A stretch of 64,000 nucleotides of DNA from Candidatus Latescibacterota bacterium (GTDB lineage Bacteria; JAAXHH01). The number at the start of each line of letters is the position of its first letter. Positions within the stretch are counted from its first letter, which is position 1. Location of the stretch: NCBI GenBank assembly GCA_022821085.1, contig JAJEEG010000006.1, positions 1,571,330 to 1,635,329 on the forward strand, read 5' to 3'. A program made the translations under genes and the position numbers. This document shows, in pieces, positions 37,282 to 47,556 of this stretch. The notes under the pieces were generated by a model that did not search any database, had not been told where the DNA came from, and saw only the letters and a program-made list of their open reading frames with translations.

Positions 37282-39684
37282 TCAGAACATCTGGCCGAGC
37301 TGAAAGTGGGTATGCCAGCCGCTCCGCTTCTTCTGGAGGGCCTGGATAGGATCCGAGGGCTGGTCGAATCCGTATCCGACGTCGAAGCCCAACAGCCCCA
37401 CCAGGGGCATGATCACCCGGATGCCGGCGCCGACGGATTTCTTCATATTGCCCGGCAGCGGCGTGGCGTCCCCGAGCTTCGCCCAGGCGTTGCCGGCCTC
37501 GACAAACGCCACGGCATAGACCGGCTGTTGAGAACTGAGCTGGTCGATGATCGGGACCTGGTACTCCAGGGTGATGATGCTCATCGCACGGCCTCCGTTC
37601 CGGCTGCTGGTCCCGTCACCCAGATCGGTATAGGGGCCGATGGAGTTGTTGCCGTACCCACGGATCATGCCGTCGAAACTGACCCCTCCCGGGAAGAACC
37701 GTTCGAAGAACGGGACCTCCCGGTCGTTGAAGGGGTTTACAGCAATGGCATACCTCCCCCTGAGGGACAGGGACGTGCCCTTGAACAGGGGCACATAGTA
37801 ATCGGATTCCAGGGTCTGCTTGAGGAACTTCACGTCACCGCCGACACCGGCTACGTCGCTGCGGGACGTATGGCGCATGCCGCGCGTGGCGAACTGGGGG
37901 AAATCGCGGCTGTCGCGCGTAACGGAGAAGGAGACCTGGCTGGTCAGGCCGCTGTTGGATTCGTAGGATTCCCGTTGACGTATATTCGAGTTGATGGCCG
38001 AGATCTGCGTTTCGGTCAGGGTGGTATCCTCCAGCGCCGCCGCGTAGTAACGCTCGCTGAAACCCGTGTACGCCAGGTCGAAGAACCGGTAGGCCCCGTT
38101 TATGCGCCAGTACGTGCCGCGGAAGCGCCGCCCCAGGGACGTCCCGAAGCCCTTCTGTATGATATTGAATTCCCTGAACCACTGCCGGTTCGTACGGAAT
38201 ATGTCGATGCCGGCGCTGGTCGGTGTATCGAAAAGCCAGGGTTCGACGAAACTGGTGGAAATGGAATTGCGCCGGGCGCCGAATTCCCAATTGAAGTTCA
38301 CGTTCTGGCCGTTGCCCAGGAAATTCGGGATGATCATGGATATGGTGCCCACGAGCCCGTCGAGCCCGCTGTAACCGGCGCCGGCATTCGCCGTGCCCGT
38401 CGGTTTCTCCAGGACGGTGAAGGTGATGTCCACGTCTCCGTTGGAACGGGGTTGCAGGCCGGGCTGCACGTCCTGGAAGTAGTTCAGCTGGAAGACATCC
38501 CGCTGGCTTCTCATCAGCACCGACCGGCGAAAGAACTGTCCCGGCTTGATCAGCAACTCGCGCCGTATGACCTTGTCCTTCGTCTTGGTATTGCCGACGA
38601 TGTTGATCCGGTGTACCTTTGCGGGTTCTCCCTCGTTGACCGCGAAGCGCAGATCGATCGTGGAGTCGTTAGCCGCCGATTCCCGGGCGATGGGCGTGGC
38701 GTACAGATAACCCAGCTCGCCATACGCTTCGTAGATGGTCGACACGCTTTCCTGGTATTCTTCTTCGTTGAAGGGCTGGCCCGCGTCGATCTTGATGAGA
38801 CTGGTCAGTTGTTCACCGGTAAACTTCGTGTTCCCCTCGAAGGCGACGTCCCCGAGGTAATACCGCCTTCCCTCCTTGACGTCGACCTTGATGTACATCC
38901 GCTTCCTGTCCTCGCTGAACCAGAGCGTGTCGCTGACGACTTCCGCGTCCCGGAACCCGTGCTTGCGGTATTCCTGGACGATTTTCTCGAACTGGTCCAG
39001 CAGGCGTTCCCGGCGCAGGTCGCCCTCTTTCCAGAAATGTTCTTCTTCCGTGTCCGCTTTCTTGCGAAAGGCCTTCTGCAACTCCTTTTCAGGTACGGAC
39101 ACGTTGTTTTCGATAAAGATCTCCCCCAGGCCCACCTTCTCGCCTTCATCGATTTCGATCCGCAAGATCGCGTTGTTTCTTTCCACGAGGACGCGCTCAT
39201 TCAGCGTGGCGAGCAGGTACCCCTTTTCGTAATAGGCGCTGGTGATGTTGTCCTCGACGCTCTTCCTGCGGAAGGGAGACAGGGCCTGGCCCTGGAAAAT
39301 ACCCGAAATGCGCTCGAGTTCGTCATCCTTGATCTTTTCGTTTCCTTCGAACTCCAGGCGGTCCAGCAACGGGTATTCCTTGACGTTTACGGTCACGATC
39401 AGACCCGTCGCGCCTCCACTGACGTAGATGCGTATGTCCTCGAACAGTCCCAGCCGGTACAGTTGCTTGATCGTGGTGGCGCCGTCCCGGGGATTGTACG
39501 GGTTACCCGCTTTCAGCACGGTCATCGACCGGATGAGGGGTTCATCCACGTTGGCGTGGCCCTCGATACGCACCTCGGCGATCAAAGGCTGCTGCTGTTG
39601 TCCGAAGACTTTCCGGGGACTCACGGACGCGGAGGCAAGCATCCCGCCCGTCAGGATCAGTACAAGGAAGGTTTTGTAGTACAT
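37282..39684 (-). CDS. bamA: Outer-membrane protein assembly factor BamA
   Basis: About 800 aa from the ATG at 39684, chosen because a signal peptide (FLVLILTGGMLASAS, then a FGQQQ cut region) starts there; the open frame runs 41 codons further without signal-like sequence. Five POTRA domains (about 30-430; for example IAEVRIEGHANVDEPLIRSM) precede a 16-strand barrel. The barrel has the conserved loop segment VSFDGMIRGYG (the VRGF/YG lid motif region as IRGYG) and ends in HFQLGQMF with terminal Phe. The gene inserts beta barrels into the outer membrane and leads the lpx block. Confidence 0.95.
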   Translation of the reverse strand: MYYKTFLVLILTGGMLASASVSPRKVFGQQQQPLIAEVRIEGHANVDEPLIRSMTVLKAGNPYNPRDGATTIKQLYRLGLFEDIRIYVSGGATGLIVTVNVKEYPLLDRLEFEGNEKIKDDELERISGIFQGQALSPFRRKSVEDNITSAYYEKGYLLATLNERVLVERNNAILRIEIDEGEKVGLGEIFIENNVSVPEKELQKAFRKKADTEEEHFWKEGDLRRERLLDQFEKIVQEYRKHGFRDAEVVSDTLWFSEDRKRMYIKVDVKEGRRYYLGDVAFEGNTKFTGEQLTSLIKIDAGQPFNEEEYQESVSTIYEAYGELGYLYATPIARESAANDSTIDLRFAVNEGEPAKVHRINIVGNTKTKDKVIRRELLIKPGQFFRRSVLMRSQRDVFQLNYFQDVQPGLQPRSNGDVDITFTVLEKPTGTANAGAGYSGLDGLVGTISMIIPNFLGNGQNVNFNWEFGARRNSISTSFVEPWLFDTPTSAGIDIFRTNRQWFREFNIIQKGFGTSLGRRFRGTYWRINGAYRFFDLAYTGFSERYYAAALEDTTLTETQISAINSNIRQRESYESNSGLTSQVSFSVTRDSRDFPQFATRGMRHTSRSDVAGVGGDVKFLKQTLESDYYVPLFKGTSLSLRGRYAIAVNPFNDREVPFFERFFPGGVSFDGMIRGYGNNSIGPYTDLGDGTSSRNGGRAMSIITLEYQVPIIDQLSSQQPVYAVAFVEAGNAWAKLGDATPLPGNMKKSVGAGIRVIMPLVGLLGFDVGYGFDQPSDPIQALQKKRSGWHTHFQLGQMF

Positions 39685-39830
39685 GGATGACTTTGAAGAC
39701 ACGGCGACAACTTCCCCGTCCATGCGGGTAATCGATCGGCAGAAGCCGGCTATCGACGTGTACATGGCGCACGCGAGCCGGCTGTCGATTCTACGCGCAT
39801 CCCGCATCGCGGGTTCCCGTCCGGGCGCTT

Positions 39831-42302
39831 TCAGGCTTCCGACTCGGTGAGGACGGGCGCTTTACCGGAATCAGCGGTCTCGGCCTTGTAGAACGTCAGG
39901 TTTTCTCCCTTCTTGCCGACCCTGATTTCATCGCCGTCGCCGAACTTGCCCTTGAGCAGTTCTTCCGCAAGCGGATCCTCGAGCATGCGCTGGATGGTCT
40001 GGTTCATGAACCGGGCGTTGTAGACCGGGTCATATCCCTTGTCGGCCAACAGTTCCCGCGCGCTCTGCGTCAACGAAATGCGGATGCCCCGCTCGCTCAT
40101 CCTCTCGTTGATTTCCTTGAGCTGCAGATCGATGATCCGGGAGATATCGGACGGGTTCAACTGCCGGAAGACCACCGATTCGTCGAGGCGGTTCAGAAAC
40201 TCCGGATTGAACAGTTTCTTCACCTCTTCCTTGACCGTGGCTTCCATCTTTTCGTAGTCGACCGTTGCGTCCTGCTGGAAGCCGAGGCCGCCGGCCTTGT
40301 TGATGTCCCGGGTACCGAGGTTGGACGTCATGATGATGATGGTGTTGCGGAAGTCCACCCGGCGGCCGTTGCTGTCGGTCAGCGTGCCCTCGTCCAGTAT
40401 CTGAAGGAGGATATTGAATACGTCCGGATGGGCCTTTTCCACCTCGTCCAGGAGAATGACGGAATAGGGCTTGCGCCGCACCTTCTCCGACAGGTGCCCC
40501 CCTTCGTTGAATCCGACGTAACCCGGCGGGGCGCCGATCAGGCGGGAGACGTTGAACTTCTCCATGTACTCGGACATGTCGATGAAGATCAGGGCGTCGC
40601 TGTCCTGGAAGAGGAAAGAGGCCAGGATCTTGGCCAGTTCCGTCTTGCCTACGCCGGTCGGTCCGAGGAAGAGAAACGATCCGATGGGCCGGTTGGGGTT
40701 CTTCAGCCCGGAGCGCGAACGCCGGATGGCCTTGCTCAGCACCTGGATGGCCATGTCCTGGCCGATGACCCGTTTCTTGAGCTCGTCTTCCATGCGCAGG
40801 AGGCTCTTCGATTCCTGTTCCTCGAGGCGGAATATGGGAATGCCCGTCATGCTGGAGATGATCTGCGCCATGTCGTTCTCGGAAACGGTCACCACCTGGT
40901 CGGATACCTTTTCGCGCCAGGCCATGAACGCCTCGTCGTACTCGCGCTGCAGCTCCTCCTGGCGGTCCCGCAGCGCGGCCGCGCGTTCGAACTCCTGCTG
41001 CTGGGCGGCCTCCACCTTCTTCTCCTGGATGGCCTGGAGCTGTTCCTCGATCTCCCGGATCTCCTCGGGGACCGTCATCTTGGACAGCTGCGCCTTGGAC
41101 CCGGCCTCGTCGATGATGTCGATGGCCTTGTCCGGGAGGAAGCGGTCCTTGATGTACCGGTCGGACTGCTTTACGGCGAATTCGAGGGCGTCGTCCGTAT
41201 ACTTGACGTGATGATATTCCTCGAATCGGCTGCGCAGCCCTTTCAGCATGTCGATGGTTTCATCGATGCTCGGCTGGTCCACGATCACCTTCTGGAACCG
41301 GCGTTCGAGCGCGCCGTCCTTTTCGATGTGCTTGCGGTACTCGTCAAGCGTCGTGGCGCCGATACACTGCAGTTCGCCCCGGGCGAGGGCCGGCTTGAAG
41401 ATGTTGGAAGCGTCGAGACTGCCCTCGGCGCCGCCCGCCCCGACGATCGAATGGAGCTCGTCGATGAAGATGATCACTTCGTCCGACTTGGTGATCTCGG
41501 CCATAATGGATTTCAGCCGGTCCTCGAACTGTCCCCGGTACTTGGTCCCGGCCACGATCGAGGCCATGTCCAGCGTCACGACGCGCTTGTTCTCCAGGAT
41601 CTGGGGGACGCTGCGCTGCACGATGCGTTGCGCAAGCCCCTCGGCGATGGCGGTCTTGCCCACGCCGGGCTCGCCGATCAGCGCGGGGTTGTTCTTCTTC
41701 CGCCGGCTGAGGACCTGGGTGACCCGTTCGATTTCCTTGTCGCGGCCGATGACCGGATCGAGTTTGCCTCCGCGCGCCATTTCGGTGAGGTCGCGGCCGA
41801 AGTGATCCAGGAAAGGCGTGCGGCTGCGCTGGGCGTCCTTCTTGGTCACCGAACGGTCGCTCTGGATGTTCTGGATCTCTTCCTTGATCTTCTCGAACGT
41901 CACGTCGTAGGTCGACAGGATCTGGGAGGCGATCCCCTGCTTGTCCCGAACCAGCGCGAGCAGCAGGTGCTCGGTCCCCACGTATTTCGATTTCATGTTG
42001 TTGGCTTCGTGCGCGGCGATCTCCAGGGCCTGTTTCGCCCTTGGCGTAAAGGGCACCTGGCCGATCGTGAGCGCGCTCGACTGGGATACCGTGGCCTCCT
42101 CGATGGACTGCCGGAGGTCTTCGAGGTCGATGCCCATATTGCGCAGCATGGCGGCCGCGGTGCCTTCCCCGTCCCGGATGAAGGCCAGCAGCAGGTGTTC
42201 CGTGGCGATGTAATCATGCTGCAGCCGGGCGGCTTCCTCCCGGGCGATGTGCATCACCCGTTTGAACCGTTCCGTAAACTTGTTGTTGTTTCCCTGGGGC
42301 AT
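39831..42302 (-). CDS. clpC: ATP-dependent Clp protease ATPase subunit ClpC
   Basis: An AAA+ unfoldase of about 823 aa. It has two Clp-N repeats (about 1-145), AAA-1 with Walker A GEPGVGKT, a middle domain with the UVR-like motif ([20 protein letters not shown]) that distinguishes ClpC from ClpA and ClpB, and AAA-2 with GPTGVGKT. I chose the ATG at 42302 (MPQGNNN) because AAGGGAGGG just upstream is well placed for it; ATGs at 42323 and 42311 are alternatives. In Firmicutes ClpC unfolds phosphoarginine-tagged proteins, and McsB lies immediately upstream here. The partner clpP is outside the window. Confidence 0.95.
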   Translation of the reverse strand: MPQGNNNKFTERFKRVMHIAREEAARLQHDYIATEHLLLAFIRDGEGTAAAMLRNMGIDLEDLRQSIEEATVSQSSALTIGQVPFTPRAKQALEIAAHEANNMKSKYVGTEHLLLALVRDKQGIASQILSTYDVTFEKIKEEIQNIQSDRSVTKKDAQRSRTPFLDHFGRDLTEMARGGKLDPVIGRDKEIERVTQVLSRRKKNNPALIGEPGVGKTAIAEGLAQRIVQRSVPQILENKRVVTLDMASIVAGTKYRGQFEDRLKSIMAEITKSDEVIIFIDELHSIVGAGGAEGSLDASNIFKPALARGELQCIGATTLDEYRKHIEKDGALERRFQKVIVDQPSIDETIDMLKGLRSRFEEYHHVKYTDDALEFAVKQSDRYIKDRFLPDKAIDIIDEAGSKAQLSKMTVPEEIREIEEQLQAIQEKKVEAAQQQEFERAAALRDRQEELQREYDEAFMAWREKVSDQVVTVSENDMAQIISSMTGIPIFRLEEQESKSLLRMEDELKKRVIGQDMAIQVLSKAIRRSRSGLKNPNRPIGSFLFLGPTGVGKTELAKILASFLFQDSDALIFIDMSEYMEKFNVSRLIGAPPGYVGFNEGGHLSEKVRRKPYSVILLDEVEKAHPDVFNILLQILDEGTLTDSNGRRVDFRNTIIIMTSNLGTRDINKAGGLGFQQDATVDYEKMEATVKEEVKKLFNPEFLNRLDESVVFRQLNPSDISRIIDLQLKEINERMSERGIRISLTQSARELLADKGYDPVYNARFMNQTIQRMLEDPLAEELLKGKFGDGDEIRVGKKGENLTFYKAETADSGKAPVLTESEA

Positions 42303-42368
42303 CTTGAGCATCCCTCCCTTCATGGTCCGGGGCCGGAAACCCCGGCCGGAGTGTGTTCGCCGTCTTTC

Positions 42369-43448
42369 TCAGAACCTCAGGTGTTCCCTGACCAGTTCCG
42401 CGCGGCGTTCATCCCGTTCCTCCGCCGACATTTCCCGGCCCGAGGCCATCCGGATGTGCGCGGGCTGTATCGCGATCATCAACTGGTTGAATGCACTGGT
42501 TTCCATGCCCTGGCAGAGCTCCATAAACGCGCCCATCCTGAGCATGGACAGGGCATCCAGCGCTTCCATTTCGCCAAGCAGCCTGGCATGCATAAGCAGG
42601 CCGTATGCCCGGGCCACCCTGTCTTCCGTCCGGCGTTTCGCCCTGGTTGCCAGGGCGTCGCAGGCCCGTTCCTCGAAGGCGGCCAGCCGCCTCGTGACGC
42701 GGTCGAGCCGGTCGACGATCTCCTCCTCGGCGTGTCCCAGGGTGCACTGGTTGGACACCTGGTACATGTTGCCCGATCGCCCGGTGCCTTCGCCGTGCAG
42801 TCCCCGCACCGTGAACCCGATTTCCTCCATGGCGCATCCCAGGGAAGCCATCTGGTCCGCCAGGGTCAATCCCGGCAGGTGCATCAACACCGACAGCCGC
42901 ATTCCGGTGCCCGTGTTGCTGGGACAGGACGTTAAGTAACCAAACTCATCCGAGAAGGCAAAATCAAGTGTTTTGCTCAGTTCGGTATCGATTTTATCCG
43001 CTTCCTGCCAGGCGGCGCGCACCTGCAGGCCGCCTTTGATGGTCTGGAGGCGCAGGTGGTCTTCCTCGTTCACCATGAGGCTGAAGGATTCTCCGGGACC
43101 AATGAACACGCCGGCGGGCCGTGTTCCCTCCGCCAGGGACGGGCTGATCAATCGCCTTTCCACCAGTACCCCTCGGTCCAGTTCCGACGTGTCCAGCAGC
43201 GAAAGGTACACCGAGCGCGCCACGTTTTCGCCACGCTGGACGGCGTTTTCCACCTGTTCGATCACGCGGAACCGCTCGTTCTTGATCGAACGGTGCACGA
43301 AGGGCAGGGTGGTCAGGTTCCGCGCAAGACGGGCCCGGCTGCTGATCACCAGGTCCGCCGTTTCGCCTTCGGGTACGCACCATTGCGGCACGTCGACCAG
43401 CAGTTCAGTGTACAGGTTTTCCATTCCGGTATCCATGCGCCTGTCCAT
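42369..43448 (-). CDS. mcsB: Protein-arginine kinase McsB
   Basis: A 359-aa phosphagen-kinase-fold enzyme that phosphorylates arginine side chains and so marks proteins for ClpCP. It shows SSRARLARNLTTLPF near 32-46, the active-site loop NEEDHLRLQ, the guanidino Cys region SCPSNTGTGMRLSV, and near the C-terminus RDERRA, matching the RDxxRA allosteric phosphoarginine-binding motif of McsB. The ATG at 43448 is followed by others at 43436 and 43424; the first is 3 nt from the mcsA stop. All catalytic signatures seem intact, so it should be active. Confidence 0.94.
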   Translation of the reverse strand: MDRRMDTGMENLYTELLVDVPQWCVPEGETADLVISSRARLARNLTTLPFVHRSIKNERFRVIEQVENAVQRGENVARSVYLSLLDTSELDRGVLVERRLISPSLAEGTRPAGVFIGPGESFSLMVNEEDHLRLQTIKGGLQVRAAWQEADKIDTELSKTLDFAFSDEFGYLTSCPSNTGTGMRLSVLMHLPGLTLADQMASLGCAMEEIGFTVRGLHGEGTGRSGNMYQVSNQCTLGHAEEEIVDRLDRVTRRLAAFEERACDALATRAKRRTEDRVARAYGLLMHARLLGEMEALDALSMLRMGAFMELCQGMETSAFNQLMIAIQPAHIRMASGREMSAEERDERRAELVREHLRF

Positions 43449-43451
43449 GCT

Positions 43452-43775
43452 TTATCCGTGGGCCACCTGGTGCAGGTCCGAGCCGCGTTCGAGTTCGTTG
43501 ATGCGGTCCCGCAGATCCGCCGCCTGTTCGTAGGCTTCACGGCCAACGGCCTTCTTCAGGGCCCGCCTCAGGTCGATCAGTTCGCGTCGCATCTTCTGCC
43601 GGGACGGATCGGACACGGGGACCTTGCCCCGGTGGAACTCATTGCCGTGTATCTGCTTGAAGAGCGGTACCAGCGTCTCCTTGAAGGCGCGGTAGCATGC
43701 GGCGCATCCCAACTGTCCCGATTCGCCGAATTCCGATGCGGACAGGCCGCATTGTGGACAGGACGTCTTTTTCAT
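43452..43775 (-). CDS. mcsA: Short McsA-like zinc-finger/UVR activator
   Basis: 107 aa from the ATG at 43775 (a GTG lies one codon upstream). There is one four-Cys zinc site (CPQC near 7-10 and CAAC near 24-27) and a C-terminal UVR motif (GREAYEQAADLRDRINELE). Bacillus McsA is longer, with two zinc-finger regions; this version keeps only one. McsA activates McsB, and the order mcsA-mcsB-clpC matches. CtsR, the usual first gene and repressor, is absent; lolD precedes it instead. Confidence 0.88.
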   Translation of the reverse strand: MKKTSCPQCGLSASEFGESGQLGCAACYRAFKETLVPLFKQIHGNEFHRGKVPVSDPSRQKMRRELIDLRRALKKAVGREAYEQAADLRDRINELERGSDLHQVAHG

Positions 43776-43865
43776 CACAGATCCGATCCCTGGCCGCCAT
43801 TCCGGGCCGCAGACTTCGGCCGCCGTCCCTTGCCGCCACCCTGGTCACCGTCCCTTGCCGCCATC

Positions 43866-44585
43866 CTAAGCCGCCACGGCGTTCAAAAGACCGTCTTCCA
43901 GCATGAATGCGCGGTCCGCACGGCGGCCCAGGTCCTCGTCATGGGTGACGATCACGAAGGCCTGTCCGTGCCTGCGGGACATTTCCCACATCAGGTCCAG
44001 CAGCGCTTCCCCGTTCCCGCGGTCCAGGTTGCCGGACGGTTCGTCCGCCAGCACGATATGGGGCCGGCCCACCAGGGCCCGGGCCACGGCGACCCGCTGC
44101 TGTTCTCCGCCGGACAGCGCGACCGGCTTGTGTTCGAGACGCGCCTCCAGTCCCACCTCCGCGAGCAGGCCTCGGGCCCGGTCGCGGGCCGAGTCCCAAT
44201 CGCATCTTCCGACCAGCAACGGCATCATCACGTTTTCCAGCGCCGAGAACTCGGGGAGCAGGTGATGGGCCTGGAAGACGAAGCCCACGGTCCGGTTGCG
44301 GAACTCGGCCAGCCGGTCGTCCGGCAGGTCGAACGCGTTCGTTTCGCCGATGAAGACCTGCCCGGAAGTGGGCCGGTCCAGCGTACCCAGGATATGCAGC
44401 AGGGTGCTTTTGCCCGCGCCCGACGCGCCGTGGATCGCCACGATCTGCCCGCGGCGGATATCGATGTCGATGCCCTTCAGGATTTCGAGCCGGCCGTTGC
44501 CCGAGAGGAAGTCCCTGGTCAGGCTCCTCGCGCTCAGCACTTCGTCGGTCCGGCTGTCGTCCGCTATGGGCGGTTCGTAGGCCAT
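43866..44585 (-). CDS. lolD: ABC transporter ATPase, LolD-like
   Basis: A 239-aa ATPase of the MacB/LolD group. It has Walker A GASGAGKS, LPDDRLAEFRNRTVGFVFQ (Q-loop with the LolD-type insert), signature LSGGEQQ, Walker B IVLADEPSG and H-loop VTHD. It would drive release of lipoproteins to LolA for outer-membrane delivery. The partner permease is the upstream gene, 44 nt away. A 16-nt direct repeat lies in the short gap before mcsA (43824-43839 and 43849-43864). Confidence 0.9.
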   Translation of the reverse strand: MAYEPPIADDSRTDEVLSARSLTRDFLSGNGRLEILKGIDIDIRRGQIVAIHGASGAGKSTLLHILGTLDRPTSGQVFIGETNAFDLPDDRLAEFRNRTVGFVFQAHHLLPEFSALENVMMPLLVGRCDWDSARDRARGLLAEVGLEARLEHKPVALSGGEQQRVAVARALVGRPHIVLADEPSGNLDRGNGEALLDLMWEMSRRHGQAFVIVTHDEDLGRRADRAFMLEDGLLNAVAA

Positions 44586-44629
44586 ACCCCTGGCTTCCGG
44601 CTCTCCTCCCGCGTCCCGCGGCGAGTTCG

Positions 44630-45955
44630 CTATTCGTGCCTGATCGCCTCGACCGGCACCAGGCCGGCGGCCTTCCGGGCCGGATAGACGGCGGCCAGCA
44701 CGCAGATCAGCATGGATCCCAGGGCGACGCTGGCGAAATCAAGCGGTTCGACCCGCACGGGCAACGCGTCGATCAGATAGATGTCCGGCGGCAGCGCGAT
44801 GAACTCGAAGGTGCGCTGCGTCCAGCAGAGCACATAACCGATCACGCAGCCGAGCAGGGTGCCCAGGATACCGACTACGGATCCCTGGATGATGAATAAC
44901 CTGGTGATGCTGGCGGCGGTGGCTCCCATGGACTTCAGAATACCGATGTCCCGGGTCTTCTCCAGCACGACCATGATCAGGGTGCTGGCGATGTTGAAAG
45001 CGGCCACCAGGATGATCAGGTTGAGTATGGCGAAGGAGCCCCATTTCTCAAGCGTCATCCACCGGAACAGGCCCTTGTGCCGCTGCATCCAGTCTACCGT
45101 AAAATACGCCACGGGCGGGCTTGACGCAACTGATGATTCGGCGGTCTCCTCGGCGTAGCGGTTCAGTGCGACCTCGATCTCTTCGGAGATTCGCCGCGCC
45201 TGGTTCCGGTCGGCAACCCGGACGGCGATGCCGTTGATATCGCTACCGAGTTTGAACAGTTTCTGGGACTCGGCCAGGGAGACATAGGCGGAGGAGGCGT
45301 CGTACTCGTAGAACCCGGTTTCAGAAATGCCCGTGACCCTGTAGGGCCGGATGTAAGGCGTGAGCGCCGAGGTCAGGGAGAAGCCCTGGATGTTGCCCAG
45401 GGCTACCCGTTCGCCGACGATGATCCCCAGCTGGTCCGCCAGGCCCCGGCCCAGGACGATCCCGGGCAGCGGTCTACCGTCCGGATTGGCCGGATCGGGC
45501 GCGGCCGTCAGGTCCAGGGCGCCGAAGGCGATGTTTTGCTCGAGGTCCGTAGCCAGTCGGCCCGATGCGATGTCCAGCCCGTGCACGATGACGCCCGCCG
45601 CCGCATTGCGCGTCGTGGGCACCGGTGCGCAGACGGCTTTCTCCAGCACGTAGGGCGCGGCGGAGACCACCTCGTCCACCGACAGGATGACGTCGATCAA
45701 CGGATCGTATTCGGAAATAGCGCCGTCTCCGAGCAGCGAATACACGTTGATATGGGCGCGCTCTCCGATGATCCGTTCCCGGACTTCGCTTTCAAAGCCG
45801 TTGAACAGCGAAAGGACGATGACGAGGGCGGCAACGCCCACCAGCACGCCGCCCACGGATATGTAGGTAATGAGAGAGACGAAACGGTTCTGCCGCTTGG
45901 AGCGCAGGTATCTCAGGGCGATGAACCATTCGTATGACCATCGTTTGCGCGGCAC
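44630..45955 (-). CDS. lolC: Lipoprotein-releasing ABC permease, LolC/E-like
   Basis: 441 aa from a GTG at 45955 that shares its first G with the lysS TAG stop; the open frame continues upstream inside lysS but is not permease-like there. The MacB-type layout is present: a first membrane segment at about 25-45 after FIALRYLRSKRQNRFVSLIT, a large periplasmic domain, and three segments at the end (for example AILNLIILVAAFNIASTL). The cytoplasmic coupling segment is DIGILKSMGATAASI. The FIALRYL and SLITYIS motifs are those of LolC/LolE. One permease only suggests a LolF-like homodimer. Confidence 0.9.
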   Translation of the reverse strand: MPRKRWSYEWFIALRYLRSKRQNRFVSLITYISVGGVLVGVAALVIVLSLFNGFESEVRERIIGERAHINVYSLLGDGAISEYDPLIDVILSVDEVVSAAPYVLEKAVCAPVPTTRNAAAGVIVHGLDIASGRLATDLEQNIAFGALDLTAAPDPANPDGRPLPGIVLGRGLADQLGIIVGERVALGNIQGFSLTSALTPYIRPYRVTGISETGFYEYDASSAYVSLAESQKLFKLGSDINGIAVRVADRNQARRISEEIEVALNRYAEETAESSVASSPPVAYFTVDWMQRHKGLFRWMTLEKWGSFAILNLIILVAAFNIASTLIMVVLEKTRDIGILKSMGATAASITRLFIIQGSVVGILGTLLGCVIGYVLCWTQRTFEFIALPPDIYLIDALPVRVEPLDFASVALGSMLICVLAAVYPARKAAGLVPVEAIRHE

Positions 45956-47454
45956 TATTCGGCATCCTGTTCGCCGGGACCGTCTTCGAAGGATTCCCTG
46001 CGCAGGTGGGGAAAGAGGAGCACGTCCTTGATGTTGGCCGAGTCGGTAACCAGCATGGCCAGCCGGTCGATGCCGATGCCGCATCCCCCGGTGGGCGGCA
46101 TGCCGTATTCCATGGCGCGCAGAAAGTCTTCGTCCATGGCGTGGGCTTCCCCGTCGCCCTTCCGCTGCATTTCCACCTGCTCCTCGAACCGGCGGCGCTG
46201 GTCCACCGGGTCGTTCAACTCGGTGAAGGCGTTGGCGAATTCGCTTCCGCAGATGAAGAGTTCGAACCGCTCGGTCAGGTCGGGATCGTCCCGGCGACGC
46301 TTGGCCAGGGGGGAGATTTCCACGGGGTAATCCGTGATGAAGGTCGGATTCACGAGGCGGTCCTGCACAAAGTGTTCGAAGAGTCCGTCGATCATCCTGC
46401 CCCGGCCCAGGTCGGGCTCCACATCCAGTCCCCGTTCGCCGCAGACCGCGGCGAGCTCCCCGGTCGAAAGGCCGGCGACGTCGATGCCGCTGTTCGCGCG
46501 GATGGCCTCGAGCATGGGAATCCTCGGCCACGGCGGGGTCAGATCGATGGCCTGGTCCTGGTAGGTGTGCTCCAACGTGCCGTTCACCTCCTCGAAGACC
46601 TCGACGAAGAGGCGTTCCACCAGGTCCATGATATACTCGTAGTCGACGTAGGCGATATAGAACTCCAGCATGGTGAACTCGGGATTGTGCGTGCGATCGA
46701 TCCCTTCGTTCCGGAAGTCGTGCCCGATTTCATAAACGCGCTCCATGCCGCCGACGATCAGCCGCTTGAGGTAGAGTTCATCGGCGATGCGCATGAACAG
46801 CGGCATGTCTAGCGCCTGATGGTGGGTCTTGAAGGGACGGGCCAGCGCGCCGCCGTACAGGGGCTGGAGGATCGGCGTTTCGACTTCGATGAAGCCCTCG
46901 CCGTCCATGAACCGCTGGATGGACCGGATGAGCCGCGAGCGCTTGAGGAAGACCTCCTTGACCCCGGGATTGATGATCAGGTCGACGTAGCGCTGCCGGT
47001 ACCTGGTCTCGATATCCCGGAGGCCGTGCCACTTTTCGGGCAAAGCGCGCAGGGACTTGGACAGCAGCGTCAGTTCGTCCGCCATGACGGTGGTTTCACC
47101 GGTACGGGTGGTGAAGACGGCGCCTTTAACGCCCAGGTAGTCCCCGACCTCGATCAACTGGTCGTAGACCTCGTAGGCGTCCTGTCCGACGCGGTCGAGC
47201 CGGACGTAGATCTGGATCCGGCCGGTGCGGTCGAGCAAGTGGGCGAATCCGGACTTGCCATGGCCCCGCTTGGACGTGATCCGGCCCGCTACCGCGACGG
47301 GTTCGGCGGATTCGATCAGCGCTTCCGCCTGATCGAGTATGGACTCGGCAGGATGGGTTACGTCGTAGCGGACGGGGTACGGATCGATGCCGCGCGCGCG
47401 TATCTCTTTGAGCTTGCTGTATCGTTGTCGGTTGAATTCGATCGGGCTGCTCAC
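45955..47454 (-). CDS. lysS: Lysyl-tRNA synthetase, class II
   Basis: 499 aa. It has an N-terminal OB-fold anticodon-binding domain (VAVAGRITSKRGHGKSGFAH), then the class II core with motif 1, motif 2 (YEIGHDFRNEGIDRTHNPEF) and motif 3 (PTGGCGIGIDRLAMLVT). Length and order are normal for LysS. It sits behind a near-consensus promoter and is followed by lolC with a one-nucleotide overlap, so lolC and lolD are likely expressed from the same promoter. Confidence 0.97.
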   Translation of the reverse strand: MSSPIEFNRQRYSKLKEIRARGIDPYPVRYDVTHPAESILDQAEALIESAEPVAVAGRITSKRGHGKSGFAHLLDRTGRIQIYVRLDRVGQDAYEVYDQLIEVGDYLGVKGAVFTTRTGETTVMADELTLLSKSLRALPEKWHGLRDIETRYRQRYVDLIINPGVKEVFLKRSRLIRSIQRFMDGEGFIEVETPILQPLYGGALARPFKTHHQALDMPLFMRIADELYLKRLIVGGMERVYEIGHDFRNEGIDRTHNPEFTMLEFYIAYVDYEYIMDLVERLFVEVFEEVNGTLEHTYQDQAIDLTPPWPRIPMLEAIRANSGIDVAGLSTGELAAVCGERGLDVEPDLGRGRMIDGLFEHFVQDRLVNPTFITDYPVEISPLAKRRRDDPDLTERFELFICGSEFANAFTELNDPVDQRRRFEEQVEMQRKGDGEAHAMDEDFLRAMEYGMPPTGGCGIGIDRLAMLVTDSANIKDVLLFPHLRRESFEDGPGEQDAE

Positions 47455-47556
47455 CCGTTTGCTCCGAAGGACTTCATGTTTGGTGGCGGACCCCGGTAGA
47501 GGCGCGCTGCGGATTGATCAATGCGCCGCCGGCCAGCCGGGCCGGACGGGCACCGG

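Noticed and set aside
37126-39690. 854-codon open frame antisense to bamA
   Set aside because: It is the mirror of a high-GC coding region. The bamA strand has POTRA and barrel sequence with signal peptide, whereas the antisense frame has no domain and no plausible protein composition.
39801-39822. CCCGC-ATC-GCGGG hairpin between bamA and clpC as a terminator
   Set aside because: The stem is only five base pairs and there is no T-run on either strand, so it is not a convincing terminator.
40428-42935. 835-codon open frame antisense to clpC and mcsB
   Set aside because: It runs across two clear genes and their intergenic gap on the other strand, with no recognisable domain; it is a GC-bias artefact.
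45956-46531. N-terminal extension of LolC inside lysS
   Set aside because: The residues are Arg/Gly-rich and lie in lysS in another frame; the GTG at 45955 gives the standard LolC start.
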